DNA of 64,000 nt from Candidatus Neomarinimicrobiota bacterium (GCA_017656425.1 JACDNV010000008.1:1-64000); one strand, 5' to 3'. Shown: positions 27,112 through 37,886, counted from the stretch's first letter. The notes: generated by a model not told the origin, from the sequence alone. Program-made: numbers and translations.

Positions 27112-29543
27112 TATAATAAATCCAAGGGATCTATATCGATACTTATTCTTGATTTTCTACTTATCCTGTGGTAAAGTGATGAATTGAGGAGGTTTTTTAT
27201 AATTGTACGAAGTCGAATTCCCTTTGGATCTTCTTTTTTGCTGGATTTAATTAATATCATGTATCTGTATCTATTTTTCATTTTGAATATAGGTGCCTCG
27301 GCAGGTCCTATTACATCTACCTTGCCCTTATTGGTATCCAGGAACTTTTTTATCTTAATTGCGGCAGCTTTTGCAGCGTCGCTTTTTGTGTTTGATATTA
27401 TGATATTAGCCATCCTGCTAAATGGTGGGTAGTTTAGAGCAATACGTTCGCTTAGTTCGAGATTTTGAAAGATTTTAAAATTAAACTGTGCAGCATATTT
27501 AATTGCAATGTTGTCGGGATTAAAAGTTTGTATTACCACCTCACTCTTGATATCACCTCTGCCAGCTCTACCAATTACCTGGTATAGAAGTTGAAATGTT
27601 CTCTCCCTGGCTCTAAAATCTGGTAGATTCAGTCCTACGTCGGCATTTAGAATACCAACAAGTCCAATATTCGGGAAATCGAGTCCCTTTGCTATTATTT
27701 GTGTTCCGACGAGTATTTGAATGTCCCCTTTTTCAAAGTTTTTCAGTGTTCTTTCAGTGAATCCTCTTTCCCTTGCTGTGTCTAAGTCAAGTCTTGTTAT
27801 TGAGATACCATCGAATAAACTGCTTAGTGCCTCTTCTACTTTTTCTGTCCCATATCCAGGATATACAAGATGTGTACCCCCGCATTTATTACAGAATGAT
27901 GGTGGATTCATGTAATAACCACAATAATGACATACCAGTTTTTTTTCCCTTTTGTGATAAGTCAATGTTATACTGCAGTTGAGACAGATTGGGGTCCAAC
28001 CACAGTTGAGGCACATTATAAAATTAGAGAATCCTCTTCTATTCTGTAATAATAATATCTGATTATTTTTCTTGAGGTTTTCTTTTATTTTATAAATCAA
28101 TAGCTTCGATAATGGAAAATCTATGTTTTCAACTTTTTCATACTCCTTTTTCATATCAACAATATGAACCATTGGATTAGGGCTTTTTGAATATTTCGTA
28201 GTGATTTCAAGTTTTTGATATTTTCTTGTTATGGCATTATAAATGCTTTCCATACTTGGAGTAGCAGAGCCCAGTATTACTGTTGCATTATTTATTTGAG
28301 CTCTAAAAAGAGCTGCGTCCCTTGCATTGTATTTTGGATCCATACCAGTTTGTTTATAGCTCTGATCCTGCTCTTCATCTATAATTATGAGTCCTATGTT
28401 TTGAAGTGGCAGGAAGATGGAGCTTCTCACACCAACAACAATTTTAATCTTTCCCTCTCTTATTTGATTCCAGATGGTAAACCTATCCTGTGAAGAAAGA
28501 TTACTGTGCCAGATGGCAACACTTGCACCAAACTCTCCTCTGAATCTTCCAGCGAAGTAAGTAGTAAGTGTAATTTCCGGGACAAGTATGAATACACCTT
28601 TATTTTTTAGGATTGTGTCTTTTATTAATTTTATGTAAATCTCAGTTTTACCGCTACCTGTGACCCCGTGAAGTAGGAAACATCGGAATTTATTTTTCTC
28701 AATGTTTTCCTTAATAGTATTATATATATTCTGTTGCTCTGTAGTTAAAATTACCTCTTTTTGTTTGAGATCAAATTGCTTCCATAGTTTACCGTAATCA
28801 TATTCAATCTTTTCTATTTTTATGTATCCCTTTTTGACGAGTGCGTCAAGGCTACTCCTTGAGAAGTTTTTCAGTTTGCCTTTTTCTAAAAATTTATTAG
28901 TAGAGAGAAATGAGACTATTTCATATTGCTTTGGTGACCTCTTTAGTAGAACCTGTAGCTCATCCTTAGAAGGTTCCTTAATTAGTCGAAAGATGGTTCT
29001 TTGTGGTGGATTTTTCTGTTTGAATAATACCTTTTCCTCAATAAATCCATTTCTTTTTAGATAAACTATACCCTTTCTAAAGTAATCTGAATTGAAGTGC
29101 TTTATGGCCGTTGAATACAATATTTCTCTTTTATCTTTAATATATGATAGGATATCCTGATATTTTATTTTTTCTAAATCCGCACTTTTTTTTGAGAATA
29201 TTAGTTTTCTGTTTTTTACTAGCCTTATCTCTTTTGGGACAGCTTGCATTAGTACTTTCCCAATAGGAGTTTGATAGTAGTCAGATACCTTCATCAGAAA
29301 TTTCAATAACTCTTCAGGTAGGATTGGAGCAATATCAATAAGTTCTTTTATGTATTTCAGTTCCTTTTTGTAATCCGATTCAGTTTTTATCTGAACTATA
29401 AAGCCTGTATTCAGGCTATTTCTAACGGGGACTATTACTCTCTGACCAGGTTTGGCAAGTTCCTGTAAGTCTTCAGGAATTGTGTATGTAAATAGATTGA
29501 AACTCGGTAGAGGAATTGCTACATCAGCAAAAAGATTTTTCAT
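27111..29543 (-). CDS. priA: Primosomal replication helicase PriA
   Basis: PriA restarts stalled replication forks. The 810-residue protein has the N-terminal DNA-binding domain (FADVAIPLPSFNLFTYTIP), the Walker A LLHGVTGSGKTEIY, DEAH-like IIDEEQDQSYKQ, the SATPSMES motif, the zinc-binding cysteines in CLNCGW...CLNCS...CHYCG...CNKCGG, and helicase motif VI QVIGRAGR. Length and order of domains are as expected for a full-length enzyme. It follows rplI by about 55 bases. Confidence 0.96.
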   Translation of the reverse strand: MKNLFADVAIPLPSFNLFTYTIPEDLQELAKPGQRVIVPVRNSLNTGFIVQIKTESDYKKELKYIKELIDIAPILPEELLKFLMKVSDYYQTPIGKVLMQAVPKEIRLVKNRKLIFSKKSADLEKIKYQDILSYIKDKREILYSTAIKHFNSDYFRKGIVYLKRNGFIEEKVLFKQKNPPQRTIFRLIKEPSKDELQVLLKRSPKQYEIVSFLSTNKFLEKGKLKNFSRSSLDALVKKGYIKIEKIEYDYGKLWKQFDLKQKEVILTTEQQNIYNTIKENIEKNKFRCFLLHGVTGSGKTEIYIKLIKDTILKNKGVFILVPEITLTTYFAGRFRGEFGASVAIWHSNLSSQDRFTIWNQIREGKIKIVVGVRSSIFLPLQNIGLIIIDEEQDQSYKQTGMDPKYNARDAALFRAQINNATVILGSATPSMESIYNAITRKYQKLEITTKYSKSPNPMVHIVDMKKEYEKVENIDFPLSKLLIYKIKENLKKNNQILLLQNRRGFSNFIMCLNCGWTPICLNCSITLTYHKREKKLVCHYCGYYMNPPSFCNKCGGTHLVYPGYGTEKVEEALSSLFDGISITRLDLDTARERGFTERTLKNFEKGDIQILVGTQIIAKGLDFPNIGLVGILNADVGLNLPDFRARERTFQLLYQVIGRAGRGDIKSEVVIQTFNPDNIAIKYAAQFNFKIFQNLELSERIALNYPPFSRMANIIISNTKSDAAKAAAIKIKKFLDTNKGKVDVIGPAEAPIFKMKNRYRYMILIKSSKKEDPKGIRLRTIIKNLLNSSLYHRISRKSRISIDIDPLDLL

Positions 29544-29599
29544 ATAAAAAAGATAGTAAATTTATATAGGAAAATATAGCTTTTTGAGACTTTTAAATT

Positions 29600-30043
29600 T
29601 TAAGATTTTACAACCCAGAGTTTAATAGTTGCTGTAACCTCTGAATGCAATTTTATTGGGATATCATAAATACCAAGTGCTTTTATAGGTTCTTCTAATA
29701 AAATATTTTTCTTATCTATGTCAAATCCCTTTTCCTTTAGACTTTCTGCTATCTCATGGGATGTTACAGAACCAAATACTTTATCTTCTTCTCCTACCTG
29801 TACTGGAATGGTCAAAGAAATTTTTTGGAGTTTTTCCGCTAGCTGTTTTGCTTGTCGCAGTTTTTTCTCCTCCTTAAATTTTTGCATATTTAATCTGTTT
29901 TCAATAATCTTCAGGTTTTGTTTTGTAGACTTTATTGCAATGCCTTTTGGAATTAGGAAATTTCTTGCATATCCATCCTTTACTTCAACCTCATCATAAG
30001 CCTTTCCCAGGTTTTCATAGTCCTGAAGTAAAATTATTTTCAC
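29600..30043 (-). CDS. rplI: 50S ribosomal protein L9
   Basis: The 147-residue protein shows the L9 N-terminal domain MKIILLQDYENLGKAYDEV with VKDGYARNFLIPKGIA, a long helix (KEEKKLRQAKQLAEKLQ) and the C-terminal rRNA-binding domain. It is encoded after rpsR in the usual S6-S18-L9 order. Confidence 0.97.
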   Translation of the reverse strand: MKIILLQDYENLGKAYDEVEVKDGYARNFLIPKGIAIKSTKQNLKIIENRLNMQKFKEEKKLRQAKQLAEKLQKISLTIPVQVGEEDKVFGSVTSHEIAESLKEKGFDIDKKNILLEEPIKALGIYDIPIKLHSEVTATIKLWVVKS

Positions 30044-30069
30044 TTTTTATCCTCCATATTCAAAATAGT

Positions 30070-30300
30070 TTACATGTGTTTTACATCAGTTTGATAAGGC
30101 AATAATGCAATGTTTCTTGCCCTTTTAATAGCCTTTGCCAGTTGCCTCTGATGTTTGGAACAAGTTCCAGTTATTCTGCTCGGTATTATTTTCCCCTGTT
30201 CAGTTACAAATCTTCGTAGCAGTCTGTAATTTTTGTAGTCAATCTTTTCATGAGGGTTCTCACAAAATTTGCAAATTTTCCTTTTATTTAAAATCGGCAT
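30070..30300 (-). CDS. rpsR: 30S ribosomal protein S18
   Basis: This 76-residue protein has a Cys pair CKFC in the N-terminal extension, the [19 protein letters not shown] core and [23 protein letters not shown], the S18 signature. It follows rpsF directly, with no ssb gene between them as is otherwise common. Confidence 0.97.
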   Translation of the reverse strand: MPILNKRKICKFCENPHEKIDYKNYRLLRRFVTEQGKIIPSRITGTCSKHQRQLAKAIKRARNIALLPYQTDVKHM

Positions 30301-30321
30301 GCTTTTACCTCCATTTTTTTC

Positions 30322-30642
30322 CTATTTATTCTCCAGTTTTTCGGCTTTAGGTTTTTCCTTCAGCCTTACGGTAATACATGATAGTATCCCTGTTTTTAAT
30401 CGCATCCATCTTTCGAGGACTTTTGGAAGATCCGTATTTTCTGTTTCATATTGCACTAAGTAGTATTGACCATATCTTTGTTTTTCAATTGGATATGCAA
30501 GTTTTCTTTTGCCCCAATCTTTCATAACCAAGACATTGCCACCCATTTTCTGTATTTCTTCTTTTACATCATTAAGGATTTGAGTTACTCTTTCCGCCTC
30601 ATAGTTTGAATTTATTATGAATAGATTCTCGTAGTATCTCAA
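30322..30642 (-). CDS. rpsF: 30S ribosomal protein S6
   Basis: The 106-residue protein starts [15 protein letters not shown] and contains [20 protein letters not shown], typical of S6. It binds S18 in the platform of the small subunit. The upstream neighbour on the same strand is the pyrophosphatase gene, 18 bases away. Confidence 0.96.
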   Translation of the reverse strand: MRYYENLFIINSNYEAERVTQILNDVKEEIQKMGGNVLVMKDWGKRKLAYPIEKQRYGQYYLVQYETENTDLPKVLERWMRLKTGILSCITVRLKEKPKAEKLENK

Positions 30643-30660
30643 GGTTTTCTCTCCTTATTT

Positions 30661-32685
30661 TTATTTAATAAGTGGTGCTATGACGAGACTAACAACAGAC
30701 ATTAATTTTATTAATATATTTAAGCTAGGTCCTGCGGTATCTTTAAATGGATCACCGACGGTATCGCCTGTTATGGCAGCTTTATGAGTATCACTTCCCT
30801 TACCACCGAGATGTCCTGCTTCAATATACTTTTTTGCATTATCCCATGCTCCGCCAGCGTTTGCCATAAAGATTGCCATTAAGACACCTGTAACAGTTAC
30901 ACCAGCTAGGAGTCCACCAAGCATCTCTTTGTTGATAAAACCAAGAATAACGGGTATCGCTACAGCCAGAGTTCCCGGCAATATCATTTTTTTTATTGCG
31001 GCGGCAGCAGAAATATCAACGCACTTCCTGTAATCAGCTGTGGCTTTGCCTTCCATTAGACCTTTAATTTCTTTGAACTGTCTCCTTACCTCTTTAATCA
31101 TATCGAATGCTGCTTCACCAACGGCTCTTAAGACAATTGATGTGAACAGGAACGGTAGCATTGCCCCCATGAGTAAACCTGCTATTACATATGGATTTGT
31201 GAGATCAATTGTTTTGATACCAGCGGATGTTTGAAATGCAGAGAATAATGCTAATGCAGTTAGTGCTGCAGAGCCGATTGCGAATCCTTTACCGATAGCA
31301 GCTGTTGTATTTCCAACAGCATCGAGCCTATCTGTTCTAGCTCTCACATCACTACCCAGTTCAGCCATTTCGGTAATACCACCAGCATTATCGGCCACAG
31401 GTCCATAAGCATCAATGGATAGCTGTATTCCAGTAGTAGAAAGCATTCCAACCGCTGCAATAGCAATTCCGTATAGTCCAGCAATGTAGTATGCTATCAT
31501 TATTGCAGCAGCGATAAAAAGAATAGGTAAGAGTGTGGAAAACATTCCAATGCTTAGTCCAGCAATTATGTTTGTTGCATGACCGGTCTGGGATTGTTCA
31601 GCTATCCATCTTACAGGTTTTCTTAATTCAGAAGTATAATACTCTGTTAATAGTCCAATTGCGACTCCAGCTACTAGTCCAGAAACTATTGCTACAAAAA
31701 TATTTAGAGCACTTAATTGCCCATCTTTAGCGAAATAGAAAATTATCGGATAAGAAATTAAAAGCATCAAAATGTCAGCAGTGAAAATACCTTTGTTTAG
31801 TGCAACTTGTGGGTCCCCCTCTTCGCGGGTTCTGACCAAAAACGTACCGATAAGTGAACAGATTATACCCACTCCTGCAATTATTAATGGTAGTATTACA
31901 TAGTTTATGTTAAAAAGCGCACCGAGAACCATTGTACTTACAATAGATCCGACGTAACTCTCAAAAAGGTCAGCTCCCATACCCGCTACATCTCCTACAT
32001 TATCACCAACATTATCAGCAATTACCGCGGGATTTCTTGGGTCATCTTCTGGTATACCAGCTTCGACTTTTCCAACAAGATCTGCGCCGACATCAGCAGC
32101 CTTTGTATATATACCTCCACCAACACGTGCAAATAGTGCTATCGAGCTTGCTCCGAGGCTGAACCCACTTATAATTGGTAAGACAAGAGAATTAAGTAAA
32201 TCCTCGCTGCTCCCAAAGCTCTTTGTATATATAAGAAAAAGAATACTCAATCCAATAACACCAAGCCCCACAACACTCATACCCATAACGGTGCCACTTG
32301 AAAAAGCAACTTGAAGGGCTCTATTTAGGCTAGTTCTTGCGGCTTGAGCTGTGCGTACATTAGAAAGAGTAGCCGTTTTCATTCCTATATAACCAGCTAA
32401 GGCTGACGAAAAGGCACCCAGGATAAATGATATAGCAACTAATCTATTCCAGCCTTTATTACCTACCACTAACAGTATGGCAACTGCTATTAAGAAGAAT
32501 ATAAGTGTTTTGTATTCACGGAAGAGAAATGCAGTGGCTCCTTCTCTTATGTATTGAGCAATGGATTTCATTTTATCGGTACCTGCATCCTGTTTTGTTA
32601 TCCATATATTTTTTATAATGGCATAAATGATCGCGAGGATACCGACTGCCATTGGTGCAACTACCCATAAGATTGAATTATCCAT
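30661..32685 (-). CDS. hppA: Membrane-bound ion-pumping pyrophosphatase, K+-dependent type
   Basis: The 674-residue protein is a multi-span membrane pyrophosphatase that couples PPi hydrolysis to H+ or Na+ pumping. The catalytic loop [20 protein letters not shown], the [20 protein letters not shown] stretch and the C-terminal [17 protein letters not shown] are all intact. The segment [16 protein letters not shown] carries Ala where K+-independent enzymes have Lys, so activity should require potassium. K+-dependent enzymes include both H+ and Na+ pumps, and I cannot decide between them here. The start overlaps the pth gene end by 8 bases. Confidence 0.95.
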   Translation of the reverse strand: MDNSILWVVAPMAVGILAIIYAIIKNIWITKQDAGTDKMKSIAQYIREGATAFLFREYKTLIFFLIAVAILLVVGNKGWNRLVAISFILGAFSSALAGYIGMKTATLSNVRTAQAARTSLNRALQVAFSSGTVMGMSVVGLGVIGLSILFLIYTKSFGSSEDLLNSLVLPIISGFSLGASSIALFARVGGGIYTKAADVGADLVGKVEAGIPEDDPRNPAVIADNVGDNVGDVAGMGADLFESYVGSIVSTMVLGALFNINYVILPLIIAGVGIICSLIGTFLVRTREEGDPQVALNKGIFTADILMLLISYPIIFYFAKDGQLSALNIFVAIVSGLVAGVAIGLLTEYYTSELRKPVRWIAEQSQTGHATNIIAGLSIGMFSTLLPILFIAAAIMIAYYIAGLYGIAIAAVGMLSTTGIQLSIDAYGPVADNAGGITEMAELGSDVRARTDRLDAVGNTTAAIGKGFAIGSAALTALALFSAFQTSAGIKTIDLTNPYVIAGLLMGAMLPFLFTSIVLRAVGEAAFDMIKEVRRQFKEIKGLMEGKATADYRKCVDISAAAAIKKMILPGTLAVAIPVILGFINKEMLGGLLAGVTVTGVLMAIFMANAGGAWDNAKKYIEAGHLGGKGSDTHKAAITGDTVGDPFKDTAGPSLNILIKLMSVVSLVIAPLIK

Positions 32686-33292
32686 TTGAAACCTCCTTCT
32701 TTAAATTGTCCGTTTTTTCTAGAACTGTGGTATTGTATTTACTCATAGCAAAGTCTATTCCTTTTTCGGAAATATCCATTATAGCACTATAAAGTTTGCT
32801 AAAAACTTCCTTGACAATTATAAGTTCATCTTCTCTGAAGTCTTCCAATACAAATACCTCGCTTGGGATACCAACTGGCTGGGGTCCGATACCCAGTCTT
32901 ATTCTTGGGATGTTTTCAGTTCCCAACTTTTCAATAATCGATTCCATCCCTTTATGACCGCCGGATGATCCTAATTTTCTTATTCTAATAGTTCCGAGAG
33001 GAAGATCAATATCATCATATATTATAACCATATTTTTCGGTTTAATCGAGATGAATTCAGAAATCCTAGAAACTGCCATTCCACTATTATTCATATATGT
33101 TTTAGTTTTAAAGAAATATAAATCCTTATCTTTGTATTTTTGAGTGTGAAAATATGCGAAATATCTTGTGTTAAAATATTTTTTCTTTTCTCTTTTTGCA
33201 ATGTAATCGATGGCCATATGTCCGAAGTTATGTCTATTTTTATTGTATTCCATTCCAGGATTTCCAAGTCCAATGAAAATGTAAATATTCAT
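32678..33292 (-). CDS. pth: Peptidyl-tRNA hydrolase
   Basis: Pth frees tRNA from prematurely released peptidyl-tRNA. The 204 residues include [18 protein letters not shown] with the catalytic His, [28 protein letters not shown] and [10 protein letters not shown]. It follows rplY after three bases, a very common pairing. Confidence 0.95.
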   Translation of the reverse strand: MNIYIFIGLGNPGMEYNKNRHNFGHMAIDYIAKREKKKYFNTRYFAYFHTQKYKDKDLYFFKTKTYMNNSGMAVSRISEFISIKPKNMVIIYDDIDLPLGTIRIRKLGSSGGHKGMESIIEKLGTENIPRIRLGIGPQPVGIPSEVFVLEDFREDELIIVKEVFSKLYSAIMDISEKGIDFAMSKYNTTVLEKTDNLKKEVSNG

Positions 33293-33295
33293 TTC

Positions 33296-33934
33296 TTATT
33301 TTTCCTCTTTATCCGGTTCCTTCTCTTCCTCAGCAGATTCCTCTGTCACTTCTTCCTCTACAACCCCGACCTCAGCCTCAGCTGCTCCTGTAGGTTTAAC
33401 AATAGAAACTATTGCTACATCCTGAGGTGTTAGAATCTGTAGATTTTCCAATTTCAGATCCCTTACATAAATCGCATCCCCTAAGTTTAGTTGAGTAACA
33501 TCTATTTCTATTGCATCAGGTATCATGTCAGCTTCGCATTTTATCTTAAGTGACCATAGGTGTTGTTCAAGTATTCCACCAAATTCCTTAACCCCTATTG
33601 AAGTACCGACGACATGAATCGGAACTTCTACCTCTATAATCTCTTTCGCTGTTACACCCATAAAATCCACATGAATAATCTCGTCAGTTATAGGATGATG
33701 TTGTAATTCCCTAATTAGTGCTTTGTGTGTCTTATTGTCAAGTTTCAGGGTTATCATATGGGTTTTTTTATGTATTACTTTTATCAAATCTTTTTTATCA
33801 ACATATAAAGGGATAGGCTTTTCCTTGTGAAAGTAGTAAATACCTGGTACTTTACCATCCCTTCTTAACTTATTTGTCTCACCTTTTGTTAGAATTTCTC
33901 TTTTTTTTGCCTCAAGTACTATTTCTTTCATCAT
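33296..33934 (-). CDS. rplY: 50S ribosomal protein L25, general stress (CTC) form
   Basis: The 212-residue protein has the N-terminal L25 domain binding 5S rRNA (KRGEILTKGETNKLRRDGKVPG and IHVDFMGV) and the C-terminal TL5/CTC beta domain. The tail is strongly acidic (EEEVTEESAEEEKEPDKEE). It is located between prs and pth in the order prs-rplY-pth, widespread in bacteria. Confidence 0.93.
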   Translation of the reverse strand: MMKEIVLEAKKREILTKGETNKLRRDGKVPGIYYFHKEKPIPLYVDKKDLIKVIHKKTHMITLKLDNKTHKALIRELQHHPITDEIIHVDFMGVTAKEIIEVEVPIHVVGTSIGVKEFGGILEQHLWSLKIKCEADMIPDAIEIDVTQLNLGDAIYVRDLKLENLQILTPQDVAIVSIVKPTGAAEAEVGVVEEEVTEESAEEEKEPDKEEK

Positions 33935-33949
33935 GTTAAAACTCCTGAT

Positions 33950-34891
33950 TTAGAATTCAAATAAAATGCTTATAGATTCTTCGTTGTTTATCCTTCTAAT
34001 AGCCTCAGCCAATAGTGGCGCAGCCGATATTATTTCAAGCTTTGGGAAAATTTTACTATCATTAATTTTTATTGAATTTGTAACAATAACCTTTTCTATT
34101 GGTGATTTCATTATTTTCTCTTTTGCTTGCCCTGAAAAAAGGCCGTGTGATGCGACAGCTATAATTTTATCGCATCCTTTTTCTTTTAGTAATTTGCTCG
34201 CCTCAACGATAGTACCACCAGTATCAATCATATCATCAATTATAAGAGCATTTTTAGGGCTTTGGTCGCCGATTATATTTAATACCTCAGCTTTATTAGG
34301 TCCGGTTCTTCTCTTATCTATTATCGCAAAAGGAAGATTGAGCACTTTTGCGTATGATCTTGCAAACTTGATACCTCCCACATCTGGAGAAACGACTGTA
34401 AAGTGGTCACTTTTTACAATATCTTTTAACCTGTCTATAAAAATTGACTTGGCGTATAGATGATCAAATGGAATATTTACAAAGCCTTGTATCTGGATTG
34501 AGTGAAGGTCCATTGTAAGGATTCTGGATGCTCCAGCCGTAACTATTAAATCCATTAATAGCCTTGCAGAGATCGGTACCCTGGGTTGATCTTTTCTATC
34601 CTGTCTCGCATATCCACAGTATGGTACAACTGCGGTAATTCTTTTAGCAGATGCACGTTTGGCGGCATCCAGAATCAATAGTAATTCTAGAATATTGTCC
34701 GATGGAGGTACTGTTGGTTGTATGATAAATACGTCCTCACCTCGGATGTTCTCTTCTATTTTAACCCATATTTCTCCGTCGCTGAAATTCCTGATAGTTA
34801 TCTGGCCGGGTTCAACATCTAATTCTTTACAAATTTCGAAGGCAAGTTCTGGGTTGGCTCTACCGGTAAATATTTTACCGTTAAATTTCAT
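33950..34891 (-). CDS. prs: Ribose-phosphate pyrophosphokinase
   Basis: The enzyme makes PRPP for nucleotides, histidine and tryptophan. The 313 residues contain the flexible loop PYCGYARQDRKDQPRVPIS, the DLHSIQIQGF segment, VSPDVGGIKFARSYA, and the PRPP-binding DDMIDTGGTIVEASK. Length is standard for class I enzymes. A tRNA-Gln gene separates it from ispE upstream. Confidence 0.96.
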   Translation of the reverse strand: MKFNGKIFTGRANPELAFEICKELDVEPGQITIRNFSDGEIWVKIEENIRGEDVFIIQPTVPPSDNILELLLILDAAKRASAKRITAVVPYCGYARQDRKDQPRVPISARLLMDLIVTAGASRILTMDLHSIQIQGFVNIPFDHLYAKSIFIDRLKDIVKSDHFTVVSPDVGGIKFARSYAKVLNLPFAIIDKRRTGPNKAEVLNIIGDQSPKNALIIDDMIDTGGTIVEASKLLKEKGCDKIIAVASHGLFSGQAKEKIMKSPIEKVIVTNSIKINDSKIFPKLEIISAAPLLAEAIRRINNEESISILFEF

Positions 34892-34923
34892 CTTTTCTCT
34901 ACCTCATAAGCTTTAAAAATCTG

Positions 34924-34994
34924 CTCGGGGACCAGGATTCGAACCTGGATAAACGGCTCCAAAGGCCGCTGTCCTGCCGTTGGACGATCCCCGA
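34924..34994 (-). tRNA. tRNA-Gln(TTG)
   Basis: The minus strand folds into a full cloverleaf of 71 nt: 7-bp acceptor TCGGGGA/TCCCCGA, 4-bp D stem GTCC/GGAC, anticodon stem GCGGC/GCCGT with loop CTTTGGA (anticodon TTG), a 4-base variable region and T-arm CCAGG-TTCGAAT-CCTGG. The discriminator is G and the 3' CCA is not encoded (CAG follows), so it needs CCA addition. It lies between ispE and prs on the same strand and is probably processed from their transcript. Confidence 0.96.
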
Positions 34995-35008
34995 ATAAAA
35001 TTTACTTT

Positions 35009-35860
35009 TCAATACCTGGGAAGGGCTATGGATGTATGGAAATTTTTGAAATTCTTTTCCACCTCTTTTGCTGAGGCTATGTTTTCGTATATCCCAAACA
35101 CAGTCGAGCCACTTCCCGACAAGCCGGCATATATTGCTCCAGATTTTAAAAGTTCCTGTTTTATTCTGCCGACCTCTGGATGTGTTTGAAAAACTATATC
35201 TTCAAATTGATTTTCAAATAACTCAAAATTGAATCCATCACTATTAAAAAGAGTATCAAATTTATGTCTATAGCTTTTTTTTGTCAAGTCAAATTGAGTG
35301 TATGCCCATTTAGTTGATATATTTATTCCAGGATATACAATCAGGAATGTATAAGGGAATTTAACCTTTATAGGCGTTAGAATTTCTCCCCTGCCCTCGA
35401 CAAGCTGTAATCCGCCTCTTATAAAAAAAGGAACATCACATCCTATATAAAGAGCAATTTCTTCCATCTGTTTATTTGATAATTTTAGATCATAGAACAT
35501 GTTAAGAAATTTTATTATAGCTGCTGCATTAGAACTGCCCCCTCCGAGGCCAGCACCATATGGGATATTCTTTTCTACGGTAATTGCAAAATTATCTTGT
35601 AGGCTAAATTTTTCTTTCATTAAGTATGTTGTTTTAATAATTGTATTATTCTTATCTGACGTATAATCAGTTCCTTCTATTAACAATTTCATACTTTTAG
35701 ATGGAGTGATGTATATATTGTCATGAAGGTCTATTTCTATAAAAACTGAACTCAATGAATGGTAACCGTCTTCATATTTACCAGTAATTCTTAGGCAGAG
35801 GTTTATTTTTGCGTAAGATTTTAGCTCAATAGTTTTTGCTGTTTGTATACGGGAGGGCAT
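35009..35860 (-). CDS. ispE: 4-diphosphocytidyl-2-C-methyl-D-erythritol kinase
   Basis: IspE phosphorylates CDP-ME in the non-mevalonate isoprenoid route. The 283-residue GHMP kinase has KSYAKINLCLRI at the N-terminus, the ATP loop IPYGAGLGGGSSNAAA and the C-terminal SGSGSTVFGIYE motif. The chosen ATG overlaps the gltX end by 35 bases and has AGG eight bases upstream. With ispD and ispF nearby, the pathway is partly clustered. Confidence 0.94.
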   Translation of the reverse strand: MPSRIQTAKTIELKSYAKINLCLRITGKYEDGYHSLSSVFIEIDLHDNIYITPSKSMKLLIEGTDYTSDKNNTIIKTTYLMKEKFSLQDNFAITVEKNIPYGAGLGGGSSNAAAIIKFLNMFYDLKLSNKQMEEIALYIGCDVPFFIRGGLQLVEGRGEILTPIKVKFPYTFLIVYPGINISTKWAYTQFDLTKKSYRHKFDTLFNSDGFNFELFENQFEDIVFQTHPEVGRIKQELLKSGAIYAGLSGSGSTVFGIYENIASAKEVEKNFKNFHTSIALPRY

Positions 35861-37271
35861 CTTTTAACCTTTTTAATATATTGTCCTTTTGTAATATATC
35901 AACAATTTTTACAAGTTCAGGTCCATGTAACTGACCTGTAGTAGCTACACGGACAGACATCCATAAATCCTGCCCCTTTATTTTTGTTTCCTTTGAAATT
36001 TCTCTCATTATTTCTATAAAGGTTTTTCCATCTATCGATTCAACTTTTTGTAAATGGTTTATCAGTCTTTCTATAACAATCTTTGATGATGGTTTTTTTA
36101 AAATCGATAAGCAATCTCTGGTTGTGTAATCAACTTTATCCTGGTAAAATATTTTTGCCTTTTCAGTAATTTCAGATAAAGTATGTATATTATCTTTTGT
36201 TGCATTCAAGACTTTTTTTAGCTTTTCGACATCTTGTAAGTAAGATTCGGGTACGAATTCCTTAGAGTATTCTATTAATTTTTCAACTGGCATGTTTCTT
36301 ATATAATATCCATTCATCCACTTCAATTTCTCCAGATTGAATACTGCCCCGGCTTTATTCACTCTCTCAAGGGAAAATAATTCTATTAAATTTTCCATTG
36401 AAAAAATTTCTCTATCACTCCCTGGATTCCATCCAAGCAATGCAAGGAAGTTTACTAAGGCTTCGGGTAGATATCCCTTTTTTCGATAGTCCTCGACAGC
36501 TATATCTCCTTGCCTTTTTGAGAGTTTACTTCTATCTGGATTTAAAAGAAGTGGTAGATGGGCAAATTTAGGTTTTTCCCATCCGAGATACTCGTATAGA
36601 AGAATGTGCTTTGGTGTACTGGGTAACCATTCTTCTCCTCTTATTACATGGGTTATTTTCATATGGTGGTCATCCACAACATTTGCAAGATGATATGTGG
36701 GAAAGCCATCAGATTTTACAAGAATCTGATCATCTAGAACACTCGCGACGAATGATACTTTCCCTCGTATTAAATCATCAATAACTATGTTTCCATGAAG
36801 TGGGCTTTTCATTCTTATAACGTGGGATTCGCCGGCTTCTACTCTTTTCTTAGCTTCAGCTTCCGGGATAGATCTGCAATAGTTATCATAACGAGGCGGC
36901 TCGTTGCGAGCAACCTGTGCTTTTCTTAATGTTTCAAGACGTTCTGGGGTGCAGAAGCAATAGTAAGCATTCTTATTTTCTAAAAGTATATTTGCGTATT
37001 TTTGATATAAAGGAATCCTTTCAGATTGTATATATGGACCATATTTGCCATTGAATCCAGGTCCCTCATCAGGTATGATACCTGCCCATTTCAGAGTCTC
37101 TATCAAGTTTTCAATAGCTCCTTTTACCTTTCTTTTTTGATCTGTATCTTCAATTCTAAGTATAAACTTGCCATTATTCTTTTTTGCAAAAAGGTAATTG
37201 TACAAAGCCGTTCTTAATCCACCAACATGAAGATAACCAGTAGGACTTGGTGCAAATCGTGTTCTGGTCAT
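35826..37271 (-). CDS. gltX: Glutamyl-tRNA synthetase
   Basis: The 481-residue class I synthetase has the HIGH-type motif PSPTGYLHVGGLRTALYNYL at the start and the KMSKS equivalent SKLSKRQGD near 250. Domain order and length are standard. A tRNA-Gln gene is two genes downstream. If the organism lacks GlnRS, GltX may also charge tRNA-Gln with glutamate for GatCAB; the sequence here cannot tell. Confidence 0.95.
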   Translation of the reverse strand: MTRTRFAPSPTGYLHVGGLRTALYNYLFAKKNNGKFILRIEDTDQKRKVKGAIENLIETLKWAGIIPDEGPGFNGKYGPYIQSERIPLYQKYANILLENKNAYYCFCTPERLETLRKAQVARNEPPRYDNYCRSIPEAEAKKRVEAGESHVIRMKSPLHGNIVIDDLIRGKVSFVASVLDDQILVKSDGFPTYHLANVVDDHHMKITHVIRGEEWLPSTPKHILLYEYLGWEKPKFAHLPLLLNPDRSKLSKRQGDIAVEDYRKKGYLPEALVNFLALLGWNPGSDREIFSMENLIELFSLERVNKAGAVFNLEKLKWMNGYYIRNMPVEKLIEYSKEFVPESYLQDVEKLKKVLNATKDNIHTLSEITEKAKIFYQDKVDYTTRDCLSILKKPSSKIVIERLINHLQKVESIDGKTFIEIMREISKETKIKGQDLWMSVRVATTGQLHGPELVKIVDILQKDNILKRLKDALPYTNSKNY

Positions 37272-37274
37272 TTT

Positions 37275-37886
37275 TTAGTTTGCCCTTGCCTTTGAATTTT
37301 TAATAAGCCAGAAAATTATATAACCTGCAATAATAGTAAAAACTATTGATGTAATCAATATATTATATCTTGAAAGGATAGACTTTATCTCTTCTATATT
37401 TTTCCCGATAACTATTCCCAATGACATAAGGAAGCTTGACCACAATATCACGCTCAGCGTATTCAATAAAAGTGATTTTTTGAAATCAATTTTTAAAAAA
37501 CCAGCTGTAAGTGTTATGAAAAATCTAGTGCCAGGGAGAAAACGATTAACAAAGATTAGCCAGTAGCCATATTTTTTGAAGTGATTCTCTGTTTTTATTA
37601 TCTTTTCATGGGAAAAGAATCTGAAATTTCTCCTTTCAAAGTATTCTCTTCCCCATTTGCAGGCAAAGTAGTATACCATGATAAAACCAAAGATATTTGC
37701 CGCAATGACCAGAAAAAGCGTTAGAATGGGGTTTAAAGTCCCTACTCCAGCTAAATATGCCGAAATTACAAGGAAAGTATCTCCTGGTACAAATGGTGTA
37801 ACATATTCCATAAAAAGCAGAATAAATAGAATTGCATAGATGATTATTATAGGTAGTGATTCTAATGATAATAATAAGTTATCCAT
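37275..37886 (-). CDS. DedA-family membrane protein
   Basis: The 203-residue protein has four to five predicted membrane segments and the SNARE-associated DedA core: FMEYVTPFVPGDTFLVISAYLAG, with the acidic-Pro-Gly element, and FVNRFLPGTRFFITLTAGFL with the conserved FxRFxPGxR. Family members are inner-membrane flippases or transport proteins in lipid and undecaprenyl-phosphate recycling. The start overlaps ispF by eight bases. Confidence 0.9.
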   Translation of the reverse strand: MDNLLLSLESLPIIIIYAILFILLFMEYVTPFVPGDTFLVISAYLAGVGTLNPILTLFLVIAANIFGFIMVYYFACKWGREYFERRNFRFFSHEKIIKTENHFKKYGYWLIFVNRFLPGTRFFITLTAGFLKIDFKKSLLLNTLSVILWSSFLMSLGIVIGKNIEEIKSILSRYNILITSIVFTIIAGYIIFWLIKNSKARAN

